Counted from the stretch's first letter, positions 30,946 through 39,590 are shown. The stretch is DNA of 52,420 bases from an uncultured Clostridia bacterium (GCA_944328665.1 CALVHS010000014.1:1-52420), one strand, 5' to 3'. A program made the numbers and translations. Notes: a model not told the origin generated them from the letters alone.

Positions 30946-33333
30946 TTACTTTGCCGCGGCGACGGCGCTTTCCGCATAGCGGGCGATCTCGCCGGCGCCC
31001 GCAAATTTTTGCGTGCCGCCCGCGCCCGTCACGATGAGGGTGGGCGCCTGGCGGATGCCGAATTTTTCGCACAGCTGCACGTTTTCTTCGGCGGAAATTT
31101 TACTGTACGTCACGCCGTTTTTTTGCAAAATTGCTTCCGCAGCCTTGCAGTTGGGGCATGTCTTGGTCGTAAACAGCAGCGCCTTGTCTCCCTCTGTTTT
31201 GCGCTCTGCGCGCACGCGCGGCGCGTCGGTGTCGCGGCAGTCCGCGTGCGAATGTTTGAGGACGGAACGGGAAACGTCGTATACCTTTCTGTCCTTAAAT
31301 TCCTGTGCCTTGCCGTCGTTCCAGTTCTGCACGGGGCGGTAATACCCGGTGATGCGGCTGTACACTTCCGTTTTGGCGCCGCAGTGCGGGCAGGTAAATT
31401 GTTCGCCCGCAAGGTAGCCGTGCTCTTTGCAGATGGAATAGGTGGGGGAGAGGGTGTAATAAGGCAGCTTGTAGTTTTCCGCGATCTTTTTCACCAGCGC
31501 CGCCGCCGCCTTCCAGTCGGGCAGCTTTTCTCCGAGGAAGGTATGAAATACCGTGCCCGAGGTGTATAGCGTCTGCAATCCGTCCTGAATGTCGAGGGCG
31601 TCGAACACGTCCTCCGTGTAGCCGACGGGCAGGTGCGAGCTGTTCGTGTAATAGGGGGTGCCGTTCTCGTTCGCCGTGACGATGTCGGGGTACTGTTCCT
31701 TGTCGTGCTTGGCAAAGCGGTAGGCGGTGGACTCGGCGGGCGTCGCTTCGAGGTTGAACAGATCCCCGTATTTTTCCTGATAGTCGGAGAGCCGTTCGCG
31801 CATATGATTGAGCACCTTTTTGGTGAATTCCTGCGCCTCGCGGTGGGTCATGTCTTTGCGGATCCAACGGGCGTTGAGCGCCGCTTCGTTCATGCCGACG
31901 AGGCCGATGGTGGAAAAATGGTTGGCAAAGGTGCCGAGATAGCGCTTGGTGTACGGGTACAGCCCTTCGTTCAAAAGTTTGGTGATGACGGTGCGCTTGG
32001 TATTGAGGGAGCGCGCCGAGATATCCATCAGCCGGTCGAGGCGGCGCATAAAGTCCGCTTCGTCCTGCGCAAGATAGGCGATGCGCGGCATGTTGATGGT
32101 CACGACGCCGACCGAACCCGTCGATTCGCCGCTGCCGAAATAGCCGCCCGATTTTTTGCGCAGTTCGCGCAGGTCAAGGCGCAGTCGGCAGCACATGCTG
32201 CGGATATCGCTCGGCTCCATGTCCGAATTGATATAGTTGGAAAAATAGGGAGTGCCGTATTTGGAGGTCATTTCAAACAGCAGGCGGTTGTTCTCGGTAT
32301 CCGACCAGTCGAAGTCGCGCGTGATCGAATAGGTGGGGATGGGGTATTGGAAGCCCCTGCCGTTGGCGTCCCCTTCGACCATGACTTCGATGAACGCCTT
32401 GTTGACCATGTCCATCTCTTTTTGGCAGTCTTTATACTTAAAATCCTGGTTTTTGCCGCCGACGATCGCGGGCAGCTCCGCCAGATCTTTCGGCACCACC
32501 CAGTCGAGGGTAATGTTGGAAAAAGGCGCCTGCGTGCCCCAGCGGGAAGGGGTGTTCACGCCGTAAATGAAAGATTCGACGCACTTTTTGACCTGATCGT
32601 AAGAGAGGCCGTCCGCCTTGACGAAGGGGGCAAGATAGGTATCGAAGGAGGAAAACGCCTGCGCGCCCGCCCATTCGTTCTGCATGATGCCGAGGAAGTT
32701 GACCATCTGATTGCAGAGGGTCGCCAAATGTTTGGCGGGGGCGGAAGTGATCTTGCCCGGGATGCCGCCCAGCCCTTCCTGGATGAGCTGCTTGAGCGAC
32801 CAGCCCGCGCAATAGCCCGTCAGCATGGACAAGTCGTGGATATGGATGTCCGCGTTGCGGTGCGCTTTGGCGATCTCGTCGTCATAGATCTCCGACAGCC
32901 AGTAATTGGCGGTGATCGCGCCGCTGTTGGAGAGGATCAGCCCGCCCACGGAGTAGGTGACGGTGGAATTTTCTTTCACCCGCCAGTCGGTCGCCTTGAC
33001 ATAGCTGTCTACGAGGTTTTTGTAGTCGAGCATGGTCGACTTCATGTTGCGGATCTTTTCCCTTTGACGGCGGTAGAGGATATAGCACTTGGCGACGTCC
33101 GCATACCCCGCTTCCGAAAGGACGCGCTCTACGCTGTCTTGGATATCCTCGACGGCGATCTTGCCGTCTTTCACCTTTGGTTCAAAGTCCGCCGTCACTT
33201 TGAGGGCGAGCATGTCGATGACGCTCGGATGGTATTGCCTGCCCTGCGCCTCAAATGCCTTGGTGATCGCGTCGGCGATCTTCCTGATGTCGAATTCCGC
33301 GATCTTGCCGTCGCGCTTGATGACCCGGTACAT
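30946..33333 (-). CDS. nrdD: anaerobic ribonucleoside-triphosphate reductase with fused thioredoxin-like domain
   Basis: A 795-residue class III ribonucleotide reductase that makes deoxynucleotides without oxygen. Residues 1-90 are an ATP-cone (VIKRDGKIAEFDIRKIADAI) for allosteric control. The catalytic barrel includes GVNTPSRWGTQAPFSNITLDW and SMCCRLRLDLRELRKK. A zinc site (SICKEHGY, FTCPHCG) precedes the glycyl-radical loop RITGYYRPV, with Gly663 as the radical site. Unusually, the last ~80 residues form a thioredoxin/glutaredoxin-like domain with CPNC (726-729) and a cis-Pro candidate at 764 (QAPT). That suggests a built-in reductant, as proposed for NrdD classes that use redoxins instead of formate. 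It has its own promoter and two NrdR-like boxes, downstream of nrdG. Confidence 0.95.
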   Translation of the reverse strand: MYRVIKRDGKIAEFDIRKIADAITKAFEAQGRQYHPSVIDMLALKVTADFEPKVKDGKIAVEDIQDSVERVLSEAGYADVAKCYILYRRQREKIRNMKSTMLDYKNLVDSYVKATDWRVKENSTVTYSVGGLILSNSGAITANYWLSEIYDDEIAKAHRNADIHIHDLSMLTGYCAGWSLKQLIQEGLGGIPGKITSAPAKHLATLCNQMVNFLGIMQNEWAGAQAFSSFDTYLAPFVKADGLSYDQVKKCVESFIYGVNTPSRWGTQAPFSNITLDWVVPKDLAELPAIVGGKNQDFKYKDCQKEMDMVNKAFIEVMVEGDANGRGFQYPIPTYSITRDFDWSDTENNRLLFEMTSKYGTPYFSNYINSDMEPSDIRSMCCRLRLDLRELRKKSGGYFGSGESTGSVGVVTINMPRIAYLAQDEADFMRRLDRLMDISARSLNTKRTVITKLLNEGLYPYTKRYLGTFANHFSTIGLVGMNEAALNARWIRKDMTHREAQEFTKKVLNHMRERLSDYQEKYGDLFNLEATPAESTAYRFAKHDKEQYPDIVTANENGTPYYTNSSHLPVGYTEDVFDALDIQDGLQTLYTSGTVFHTFLGEKLPDWKAAAALVKKIAENYKLPYYTLSPTYSICKEHGYLAGEQFTCPHCGAKTEVYSRITGYYRPVQNWNDGKAQEFKDRKVYDVSRSVLKHSHADCRDTDAPRVRAERKTEGDKALLFTTKTCPNCKAAEAILQKNGVTYSKISAEENVQLCEKFGIRQAPTLIVTGAGGTQKFAGAGEIARYAESAVAAAK

Positions 33334-33398
33334 CTCTCTCTCCTTTCCCCGAACAGGCTCATCTTTTGTTGCGGCCCTTCCTTGCTCGGTAGGGCTCT

Positions 33399-33427
33399 AT
33401 TATACCACCGATCGTGTCGCTTGTCAA
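33399..33427 (-). promoter_or_regulatory. consensus SigA promoter of nrdD
   Basis: On the minus strand: TTGACA (33422-33427), a 17-base spacer and TATAAT (33399-33404), a perfect consensus. The start codon follows about 60 bases after the predicted transcription start. Confidence 0.88.
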
Positions 33428-33434
33428 TCGTCTG

Positions 33435-33483
33435 AGACAAGATATTGTGTAAAAAAATAAAAATTATCCACAATATCTTGTGT
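33435..33483 (-). promoter_or_regulatory. two NrdR-like boxes upstream of nrdD
   Basis: Two 16-base near-palindromes, AGACAAGATATTGTGT (33435-33450) and CCACAATATCTTGTGT (33468-33483), whose centres are 33 bases apart, about three helical turns. They fit the NrdR box (acaCwAtATaTwGtgt) and the usual paired spacing. They sit just upstream of the -35 of nrdD. NrdR represses ribonucleotide reductase genes when dATP is high. Confidence 0.75.
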
Positions 33484-33540
33484 GTATTGTGGATAACCGT
33501 GTGGAAAACGGGGAGAGCGCGGGGCGCTTTGCCGCGCTTT

Positions 33541-34230
33541 TTATCCTTGCTCTCCGCGTATTTTTGTATTCGGTATAAAGGGCAGCAGTAGCCGTTTGTA
33601 CGCTTCCAGCTCCTCGTCCGTAAAGGCGGTCAGCCCGCGGCAAAGGACGGTGTCCGAATCGCGGAAGTTCTGCAAAAAGTACGCTTTCGCCCCGCGCAGC
33701 CATTGCCCGATCTTGAGCATGTCTTCCGCTCGGTGCAATTCCTTGACCAACGTGGTGCGGAATTCGTATTCGCAGCCGCCCTCCAACAAAAAGGCGGCGC
33801 TCTTTTCGATCTTTTCCGTCGAGACCGGCGCGCCCGCCGTCTTTTCGTACCGCTCGGGAGAATTTTTGATATCCATCGCTACAAGATCGACGAGGCCTTC
33901 CCGGCAGAGGGGGAGCAGCCGCTCGGGGAAGGAGCCGTTGGTGTCCAGTTTTACGGCATAGCCGAGCGCTTTGATCTTGCCGAGAAAGCCGCCGATGTCC
34001 GCGTGGACGAGCGGTTCCCCGCCCGAGACGCACACCCCGTCCAAAAGCCCCTGCCTCTTGCGCAAAAAGGCGAAAAACGCTTCCTCCGTCACGTCCGAAA
34101 AGCTGCCGTCCAAAAGTTCGCCGTTCTGGCAGAAGGGACAGCGGAAATTGCACCCGCTCAAAAACACCGTACAGGCGACCTTGCCGGGGAAATCCAAGAG
34201 TGTGGTTTTTTGCAGGCCTGCGATCTTCAT
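33541..34230 (-). CDS. nrdG: anaerobic ribonucleoside-triphosphate reductase activating protein
   Basis: A 229-residue radical SAM enzyme that installs the glycyl radical on NrdD. The cluster-binding motif is CNFRCPFC (Cys27, Cys31, Cys34) after GLQKTTLLDFPGKVACTVFLSG, followed by VCVSGGEPLVH and KLDTNGSFPERL. The start at 34230 has AAGGAGAGG upstream; a longer reading frame extends it spuriously upstream. nrdG lies upstream of nrdD, the reverse of the common nrdD-nrdG order, and a separate promoter with NrdR-like boxes lies between them. Confidence 0.94.
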   Translation of the reverse strand: MKIAGLQKTTLLDFPGKVACTVFLSGCNFRCPFCQNGELLDGSFSDVTEEAFFAFLRKRQGLLDGVCVSGGEPLVHADIGGFLGKIKALGYAVKLDTNGSFPERLLPLCREGLVDLVAMDIKNSPERYEKTAGAPVSTEKIEKSAAFLLEGGCEYEFRTTLVKELHRAEDMLKIGQWLRGAKAYFLQNFRDSDTVLCRGLTAFTDEELEAYKRLLLPFIPNTKIRGEQG

Positions 34231-34248
34231 ACGTTCACCTCTCCTTCT

Positions 34249-34277
34249 ATTATAGCGCGCCGCGGCAAAAAAGGCAA
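34249..34277 (-). promoter_or_regulatory. possible promoter of nrdG
   Basis: On the minus strand: TTGCCT (34272-34277), a 17-base spacer and TATAAT (34249-34254). The expected start is only 10-14 bases from the ATG, so the leader would be very short and retain just part of the ribosome binding site. Confidence 0.5.
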
Positions 34278-34353
34278 ACAAAAGAGGGAAAGATCGCGCG
34301 GCGGAAAAAGAGCGAAAAGGCGGAAAGTTCCGCGCGGCGGAGGGTGAAAGGAT

Positions 34354-34383
34354 GTATGCTTTCCGCGTTTTTTGTCCATAAAC
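34354..34383 (+). promoter_or_regulatory. candidate forespore (SigG/SigF-like) promoter of spoIIR-sleB-ypeB
   Basis: GTATG (34354-34358) fits the SigG -35 GHATR. After 18 bases comes CATAAAC (34377-34383), a partial match to CATnnTA. SigF is also possible (the -10 would overlap as GTCCATAAAC). No good SigA promoter is visible. Weak call. Confidence 0.35.
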
Positions 34384-34413
34384 GAGGGGCGGGTCAGCCG
34401 CGGGAGGTATTCC

Positions 34414-34998
34414 ATGAAAAAGGTCTGCATAGTTTTTGCCGTATTCTTCATAATAATCGTGGCGGCGGCGGTATGTGCCCGCCCCGCCGCGGAAGAACAG
34501 GGCGCGTATCTGCGCCTGCACGTCCGCGCCCATTCCGATTCCGCCGCCGACCAGGCGGTCAAGTACGAGGTCAAAGAGGCGATCGTTTCCCTGCTGACCC
34601 CGCTCGCTGCGTCCGCGCGGAGCAAGGAAGAGGCGCTTTGCCTGCTCGAGGGGATGCTGCCCGCCGTCGAGGCGGCGGCGGAAGAGGCGCTCGCCGCCAA
34701 AGGTTTTTCTTACGGCGCGCGCGCCGAGGTGCGCAAGGAGGAATTCCCCACCCGCGTCTACGAGGAAGTCACCCTCGAAGCGGGCGTCTACGACGCGCTC
34801 ATCGTCGAACTCGGTTCGGGCAGGGGCGCCAACTGGTGGTGCGTGCTCTATCCGCCCCTCTGTTTTGCGGGGCGGCCGGGGGAAAGCGTGCAATTCCGTT
34901 CCCGCATTTGGGAGATCATACAACAGTTTTTTTCGGACAGGGGGGACGGATCTTCTCTCTGTGCGAGATCGATGACAGGGAGGACAGAAAGAAAATGA
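34414..34998 (+). CDS. spoIIR: stage II sporulation protein R
   Basis: A 194-residue protein secreted from the forespore into the intermembrane space, where it activates SpoIIGA to cleave pro-SigE in the mother cell. An N-terminal membrane/signal segment (about 5-23) is followed by YLRLHVRAHSDSAADQAVKYEVKEAIV, FPTRVYEEVTLEAGVYDALIVELG and NWWCVLYPPLCF, the hallmark blocks. GGGAGGTATTCC precedes the ATG at 34414. The stop overlaps the sleB start by 4 bases (ATGA), so the genes are translationally coupled. It is somewhat shorter than typical SpoIIR (~220). Confidence 0.9.
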   Translation: MKKVCIVFAVFFIIIVAAAVCARPAAEEQGAYLRLHVRAHSDSAADQAVKYEVKEAIVSLLTPLAASARSKEEALCLLEGMLPAVEAAAEEALAAKGFSYGARAEVRKEEFPTRVYEEVTLEAGVYDALIVELGSGRGANWWCVLYPPLCFAGRPGESVQFRSRIWEIIQQFFSDRGDGSSLCARSMTGRTERK

Positions 34999-35717
34999 AG
35001 AGGATCAAGGCAATCGCGTTGGCGCTGACGCTGCTCTGTGCGCTTTCGGGCGGGGCGCTCGCCCTGTACGGGATGCCCCCGCGGGAGGCGGCGGGCTTTG
35101 CCGCGGAGGCGGCCGTGCTCAGGCAGGGCAGCACGGGTAGCGAAGTCAGGACGGTGCAGACCAAACTCAAGCGCTGGGGATATTACAGCGGTGCGGTGGA
35201 CGGCATTTACGGATCGCAGACCAAAAAGGCGGTCATCTATTTTCAAAAGAAGAACGGGCTCGCCGCGGACGGCATCGTGGGCAAAAATACCTATGCCGCC
35301 CTCGGCATGATGAACGAGGCGGGCGGTTCTTCCTCCGGCAATGCCGCGGGCACGAACGGCTATACGAGTTCGGAAGTGTATCTTTTGGCGCGCTGTATCT
35401 ACGGGGAGGCGCGCGGAGAATGTTATGAAGGGCAGGTCGCCGTCGGCGCGGTCGTCCTGAACCGCGTCAAAAGCCCGTCTTTCCCCAACACCGTTTCGGG
35501 CGTCATTTATCAGAAGGGCGCGTTCACCGCGGTGGACGACGGGCAGATCAACCTCACCCCCAACCAGACGGCGATCAACGCCGCCAAGGACGCGATGAAC
35601 GGCTGGGATCCGACGTACGGATGCCTCTATTATTACAACCCCGTCACGGCGACGAGCCAGTGGATCTTTTCGCGCGAGACGGTGACGACCATCGGCAAGC
35701 ACGTCTTTGCCGTTTAA
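34995..35717 (+). CDS. sleB: spore cortex-lytic enzyme SleB
   Basis: A 240-residue secreted germination enzyme that cuts cortex peptidoglycan. A signal peptide (1-23) is followed by a peptidoglycan-binding domain (about 42-103: VLRQGSTGSEVRTVQTKL and IYGSQTKKAVIYFQ), a Gly/Ser linker and a Hydrolase_2 (CwlJ/SleB) domain (about 125-240) with the catalytic Glu138 in CIYGEARGE. The domain order is that of SleB, a lytic transglycosylase acting at muramic-delta-lactam. It overlaps spoIIR by ATGA and is followed 10 bases later by ypeB, its usual partner. Confidence 0.95.
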   Translation: MKRIKAIALALTLLCALSGGALALYGMPPREAAGFAAEAAVLRQGSTGSEVRTVQTKLKRWGYYSGAVDGIYGSQTKKAVIYFQKKNGLAADGIVGKNTYAALGMMNEAGGSSSGNAAGTNGYTSSEVYLLARCIYGEARGECYEGQVAVGAVVLNRVKSPSFPNTVSGVIYQKGAFTAVDDGQINLTPNQTAINAAKDAMNGWDPTYGCLYYYNPVTATSQWIFSRETVTTIGKHVFAV

Positions 35718-35727
35718 GGAGGGAAAC

Positions 35728-37299
35728 ATGGATAAAAACAGAGAAGAGATGCCGCGCGGGGCGGAGAAGGTGGAATCGATCTCCCGCGGGGACGAAAGGC
35801 AGGGCGGCGCGGCGGACGGCGGCGCAAAGGGGAAAGAACCCTCCGTCGAGGCGCGTATCGCCCGCGAAAACGCGCGCGCCGAAAAGCGGCTGCGCGCCGC
35901 CGAAGAAAAGCGCGCCGCCAAAGAGGAGCGCGCCCGCCGCCGGCAGGAAGGGCGGGAAGAAAAGGGCAAAAAACAGCACGCGCCCGGCTTCGGCGGCTGG
36001 CTGGCGGCGGTCATCGCCCTCAGCGTGACCGTGCTGGCGCTCGGCGCCGTCGTTACGGTGGGCTATTTCGACCTGACCGAGGCGAAGGCGGGCCTGTATA
36101 ACGGCTACCGCAGTTCCCTGTACGAACTTGCCGAGCTCGTGGAAAATATGGACGTCAACCTGTCCAAAGCGCGCGTCGCTTCGGGCGGGTACGAGATGCA
36201 AAAATTGCTGACGGATGTGCTCGTGGAGAGCGAACTTGCCGAAAGCTGCCTCGAGTCGTTCCCTGCCGAGGCGCACCGCACCGAGCGGCTGGCGGCGTTT
36301 TTCAACCGTACGGGGGACTATGCCGAGCGGCTGCTGCACAAGCTGTCGCTGGGCGGAGAGATCACGGCGGAAGAGGAAGCGGTCATCTCGTATATGTACG
36401 AGACTGCGGATAAGATCAAATACGGTCTCGCCGAGATCATCGCGGAGGGGAAGGAAAAGAACATCGACGACGTGCTCAAAGAGGGCGGCATCGGCGACAA
36501 AATGGAGATCTTGGGCAAAAACACCGTCGAAACGCCCAAGATGATCTACGACGGGCCGTTTGCCGCTTCCGCGGCGGGAGGGACGTATAAGGCGCTGGAG
36601 GGGCTTTCTCCCATGAGCGAGGAAGAGATCGCCGAAAAGGCGCGCGGCATCTTTGCGCCGTACGGCGTAAAAGAGGTGGACGTGCTCGGAAAAACCGAAC
36701 AAAAGGGGTTGACGGCATACGGCGTGCAGGCGTATACGGAGACGGGCGAGCGCTATTTTGCGCAGCTGAGCGAGCGGGGCGGAAAACTTCTCCTGCTCGA
36801 CAGCCATAAAGACTGCGAGGACAAAAATTTTGACGCGGGCGCCTGTATCGGCATCGCGGAAAAATTCCTCGGCGGACTGGGGTATGCCGGGCTGGAGCCC
36901 GTCTGGGTCAGCGAGGCGGGGGTGCAGTGCGACATCAACTTCGCCTATGTGCAGCAGGGCGTCGTCTGTTACAACGACCTGATCAAGGTCAAGGTCTGTG
37001 AGGAGCGCGGCGTCGTCACGGGGCTGGAAGCGCGCGCCTATCTGATGAACCATACCGACCGCGACATTCCCGCGCCCGCCCTCGCGCAGTCTAAGATCGA
37101 GCGCGCGGCGGCATCCCGCATGCAGCTGCGCGGCGTGCGCCTTGCCCTCATCCCCGTCGAAGGGGAGGAGAGGCTCGCCTACGAGATCAACGGCACGCAC
37201 GCGGGAAGCGAATATTTCGCCTATCTCGACGCGGCGACGGGGCGGATGGTGGAGCTGTTCACCGTCGTCGATTCGGCGATGGGCAGGGCGGTGATGTAA
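35728..37299 (+). CDS. ypeB: germination protein YpeB
   Basis: A 523-residue forespore inner-membrane protein that stabilises and localises SleB. Residues 1-85 are a charged, Glu/Arg-rich cytoplasmic region longer than usual, one membrane segment lies at about 91-114, and the outer part contains the YpeB core (KAGLYNGYRSSLYELAELV, CEDKNFDAGACIGIAEKFL) and PepSY-type repeats toward the end (EVVWV-like strands, EGEERLAYEINGTH). AAGGAGGGAAAC precedes the ATG at 35728. It ends the spoIIR-sleB-ypeB operon. Confidence 0.92.
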   Translation: MDKNREEMPRGAEKVESISRGDERQGGAADGGAKGKEPSVEARIARENARAEKRLRAAEEKRAAKEERARRRQEGREEKGKKQHAPGFGGWLAAVIALSVTVLALGAVVTVGYFDLTEAKAGLYNGYRSSLYELAELVENMDVNLSKARVASGGYEMQKLLTDVLVESELAESCLESFPAEAHRTERLAAFFNRTGDYAERLLHKLSLGGEITAEEEAVISYMYETADKIKYGLAEIIAEGKEKNIDDVLKEGGIGDKMEILGKNTVETPKMIYDGPFAASAAGGTYKALEGLSPMSEEEIAEKARGIFAPYGVKEVDVLGKTEQKGLTAYGVQAYTETGERYFAQLSERGGKLLLLDSHKDCEDKNFDAGACIGIAEKFLGGLGYAGLEPVWVSEAGVQCDINFAYVQQGVVCYNDLIKVKVCEERGVVTGLEARAYLMNHTDRDIPAPALAQSKIERAAASRMQLRGVRLALIPVEGEERLAYEINGTHAGSEYFAYLDAATGRMVELFTVVDSAMGRAVM

Positions 37300-37333
37300 A
37301 AAAAACGGGGGAGCCGCCCCCGCCGCAAACGAT

Positions 37334-37368
37334 ACGGGCGCCCGCGCATGCGCGGGCGCCCGTGTTTT
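37334..37368. terminator. bidirectional terminator between ypeB and the EF-G-like gene
   Basis: A perfect 30-base palindrome (37334-37363) followed by GTTTT on the plus strand and ATCGTTTG on the minus strand. Confidence 0.8.
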
Positions 37369-37380
37369 GGTGACGATCGT

Positions 37381-39453
37381 TTATTGCTGCTGCATCTCCG
37401 CCTGCCTTGCCTTGACGATCTTTTCCGATTCGGCGAACGGCACTTCGTCGTAGCGTTCGAGTTCGGCGACGAACCTGCCGCGGCCCTGCGTCATGGAGCG
37501 GAGGTCGGTGGCGTATTTTTGGATCTCCGCCTGCGGCGCTTCCGCGTTGACGACCTGCATATCTTCGATCATATCGATGCCGAGGATCCTGCCGCGGCGC
37601 TTGTTCATGTCTCCCATGATGTCGCCGAGATAAGATTCGGGAATGGCGATCTTCATCTTCATGATGGGCTCCAAAAGGACGGGGTTGGCGTTTTTCAGCC
37701 CCTCTTTGAAGGCGAGCGCCGCCGCCAGTTTGAACGCCATTTCCGAAGAGTCGACGTCGTGATAGCTCCCGTCATAGAGCACCGCGCGCAATCCCGTTAC
37801 GGGATAGCCCGCCAAAACGCCGTGGGGCAGGCATTCGATCAGCCCCTTTTCGACGGCGGGGATATACTGTTTGGGCACCGAACCGCCCACGACCTCTTCG
37901 GCGAAGGCAAAATCTCCGTCGAACGGTTCAAAGCGCACTTTGCAGTGGCCGTACTGCCCGTGTCCGCCCGACTGTTTTTTGTGCTTGCCTTCCGCTTCGA
38001 CCGTCTTGCGGATGGTCTCTTTATAGGCGATCTTGGGCGTTTTCAACAGGGCGGAGACATTGAATTTCGCCTTCAGTTTTTTGTTGATGACGTCGAGGTG
38101 CGTCTCGCCTTGCCCGCTGATGATCATCTCGCCCGTGTCCGCGTTTTTGCTGACCGCAAAGGCGTAATCTTCTTCGGCGAGGCGGTTCAGCCCCTGGAAG
38201 ATCTTGTCCTCCTCTCCCTTTTTTTCGGCATAGATCGCCATGGAAAGGACGGGGCGGGGGAAGTGGATGGGGTCGAATTTCAGCTTGGCGCCCTCGTCGC
38301 ACAGCGTGTCGCCCGTGTTGGTGGCGGCAAGTTTGCTGACCGCGCCGATGTCGCCCGCCGTCAGTTCGGGGACGGATTCCTGTTTTTTGCCCTTTAAAAG
38401 ATAGATCTGGCTGATGCGTTCCGCCTTGCCCGTCGTCGCATTGTACACGGACGAGCCGGCTTTGAGCGAACCGCGGAATACTTTCATCACGTTCATCTTG
38501 CCCACAAACGGGTCGACGACCGTTTTGAATACCTGCGCGGCGAACGGTCCGTTCTCCGTACAGGTCACTTCGATCATCTCGTCCTTTTCCACGCCGGAAG
38601 CGAGCATCTCTCTGCGCTCTTCGGCGCTGGGCATATACTTGACGATCTCGTCCATCAGGTTGATGATGCCGCGGTTTTGCAGGGCAGAGCCCGCCATCAC
38701 GGGGATGGTATTGACATTGTAGATGCCCTTGCGGATGCCGTGGATGATCTCCTCTTTGGAAAGGGAGCCCTCTTCAAAATATTTGTCGAGCAGCGCCTCG
38801 TCGTTTTCGGCGGCGGTCTCCGTCAGGCTCGCCTGCATTTCGGCGAGGGTGCCTTTGAGCTCTTCGGGGATGGGGATGGACTTTTTCTGCGCTTCGTCGG
38901 CAAAACGGTAGCACGTCTCCTTCAAAGCGTTCACATAGCCGACCATCTTGTTCCCTTCCATGATCGGGATCTGGATAGGCGCGATCTTGCCCGCGTATTT
39001 GGCGGTCAGCGCCGCCACCGTGCCTTTATAGTCGGCGTTTTCCTTGTCGACGCCGTTGATGAAGATGACCATGGGGATCTTTGCTTTCAGGCAGGTGTCG
39101 ATGCTCTTTTCCGTGCCGACGGAAAGCGCGCCGGACGCGCCGGTGACGATCAGCGCGCCGCCGGCGGCGCGCAGCGCCTCGTTGCGTTCCCCTTCAAAGT
39201 CGTAAAAGCCGGGCACGTCCAAAAGGTTTAGTTTGACCCCGTCCCACATGGTATAGGCGAGGGAGAGGGAAATGGACATTTTGCGGGCGATCTCCTGCTC
39301 GTCGCAGTCGGTCACGGTGTTGCCGTCGGTCACTTTGCCGAGACGGTCGGTGGATTTTCCGTTAAACAGGATGGCTTCGCAGACGGATGTCTTGCCCTCG
39401 CCGCTGTGTCCGATGACCGCAATATTCCGGATGTCTTTCGCTTGGATGCTCAT
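37381..39453 (-). CDS. elongation factor G-like GTPase (FusA2-type)
   Basis: A 690-residue homologue of EF-G with all five domains, but clearly a paralogue. The P-loop is GHSGEGKT (15-22) instead of AHIDAGKT. The G3 motif is DVPGF (79-83), so the catalytic His of DTPGH is Phe. G4 is NGVD (133-136), and the EF-G domain IV region has GGSVPKQYIPAVEKGLIECL and LYDGSYHDVDSS. This fits the FusA2 group, some of which bind GTP but hydrolyse it poorly. It may act in ribosome recycling or rescue rather than ordinary translocation; the true fusA is not in the window. Own promoter, single gene. Confidence 0.88.
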   Translation of the reverse strand: MSIQAKDIRNIAVIGHSGEGKTSVCEAILFNGKSTDRLGKVTDGNTVTDCDEQEIARKMSISLSLAYTMWDGVKLNLLDVPGFYDFEGERNEALRAAGGALIVTGASGALSVGTEKSIDTCLKAKIPMVIFINGVDKENADYKGTVAALTAKYAGKIAPIQIPIMEGNKMVGYVNALKETCYRFADEAQKKSIPIPEELKGTLAEMQASLTETAAENDEALLDKYFEEGSLSKEEIIHGIRKGIYNVNTIPVMAGSALQNRGIINLMDEIVKYMPSAEERREMLASGVEKDEMIEVTCTENGPFAAQVFKTVVDPFVGKMNVMKVFRGSLKAGSSVYNATTGKAERISQIYLLKGKKQESVPELTAGDIGAVSKLAATNTGDTLCDEGAKLKFDPIHFPRPVLSMAIYAEKKGEEDKIFQGLNRLAEEDYAFAVSKNADTGEMIISGQGETHLDVINKKLKAKFNVSALLKTPKIAYKETIRKTVEAEGKHKKQSGGHGQYGHCKVRFEPFDGDFAFAEEVVGGSVPKQYIPAVEKGLIECLPHGVLAGYPVTGLRAVLYDGSYHDVDSSEMAFKLAAALAFKEGLKNANPVLLEPIMKMKIAIPESYLGDIMGDMNKRRGRILGIDMIEDMQVVNAEAPQAEIQKYATDLRSMTQGRGRFVAELERYDEVPFAESEKIVKARQAEMQQQ

Positions 39454-39512
39454 AGTGTTGGTACTCCCTTATCCGCGGGCAAAAAATTTGAGGAAAGACC
39501 CGCTTCCCGTCT

Positions 39513-39541
39513 ATTATATAACAAATTGCGCCGTTTTTCAA
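39513..39541 (-). promoter_or_regulatory. SigA promoter of the EF-G-like gene
   Basis: On the minus strand: TTGAAA (39536-39541), a 17-base spacer and TATAAT (39513-39518). The leader is about 50-55 bases. Confidence 0.82.
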
Positions 39542-39590
39542 TAGGTATTTGAAAATTTTTTGCAAAAATTGAAAAATTGTCTGCTTTTGC

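Noticed and set aside
31633..33435. 600-codon open frame on the plus strand opposite nrdD
   Set aside because: Antisense shadow of nrdD; also overlaps the nrdD promoter.
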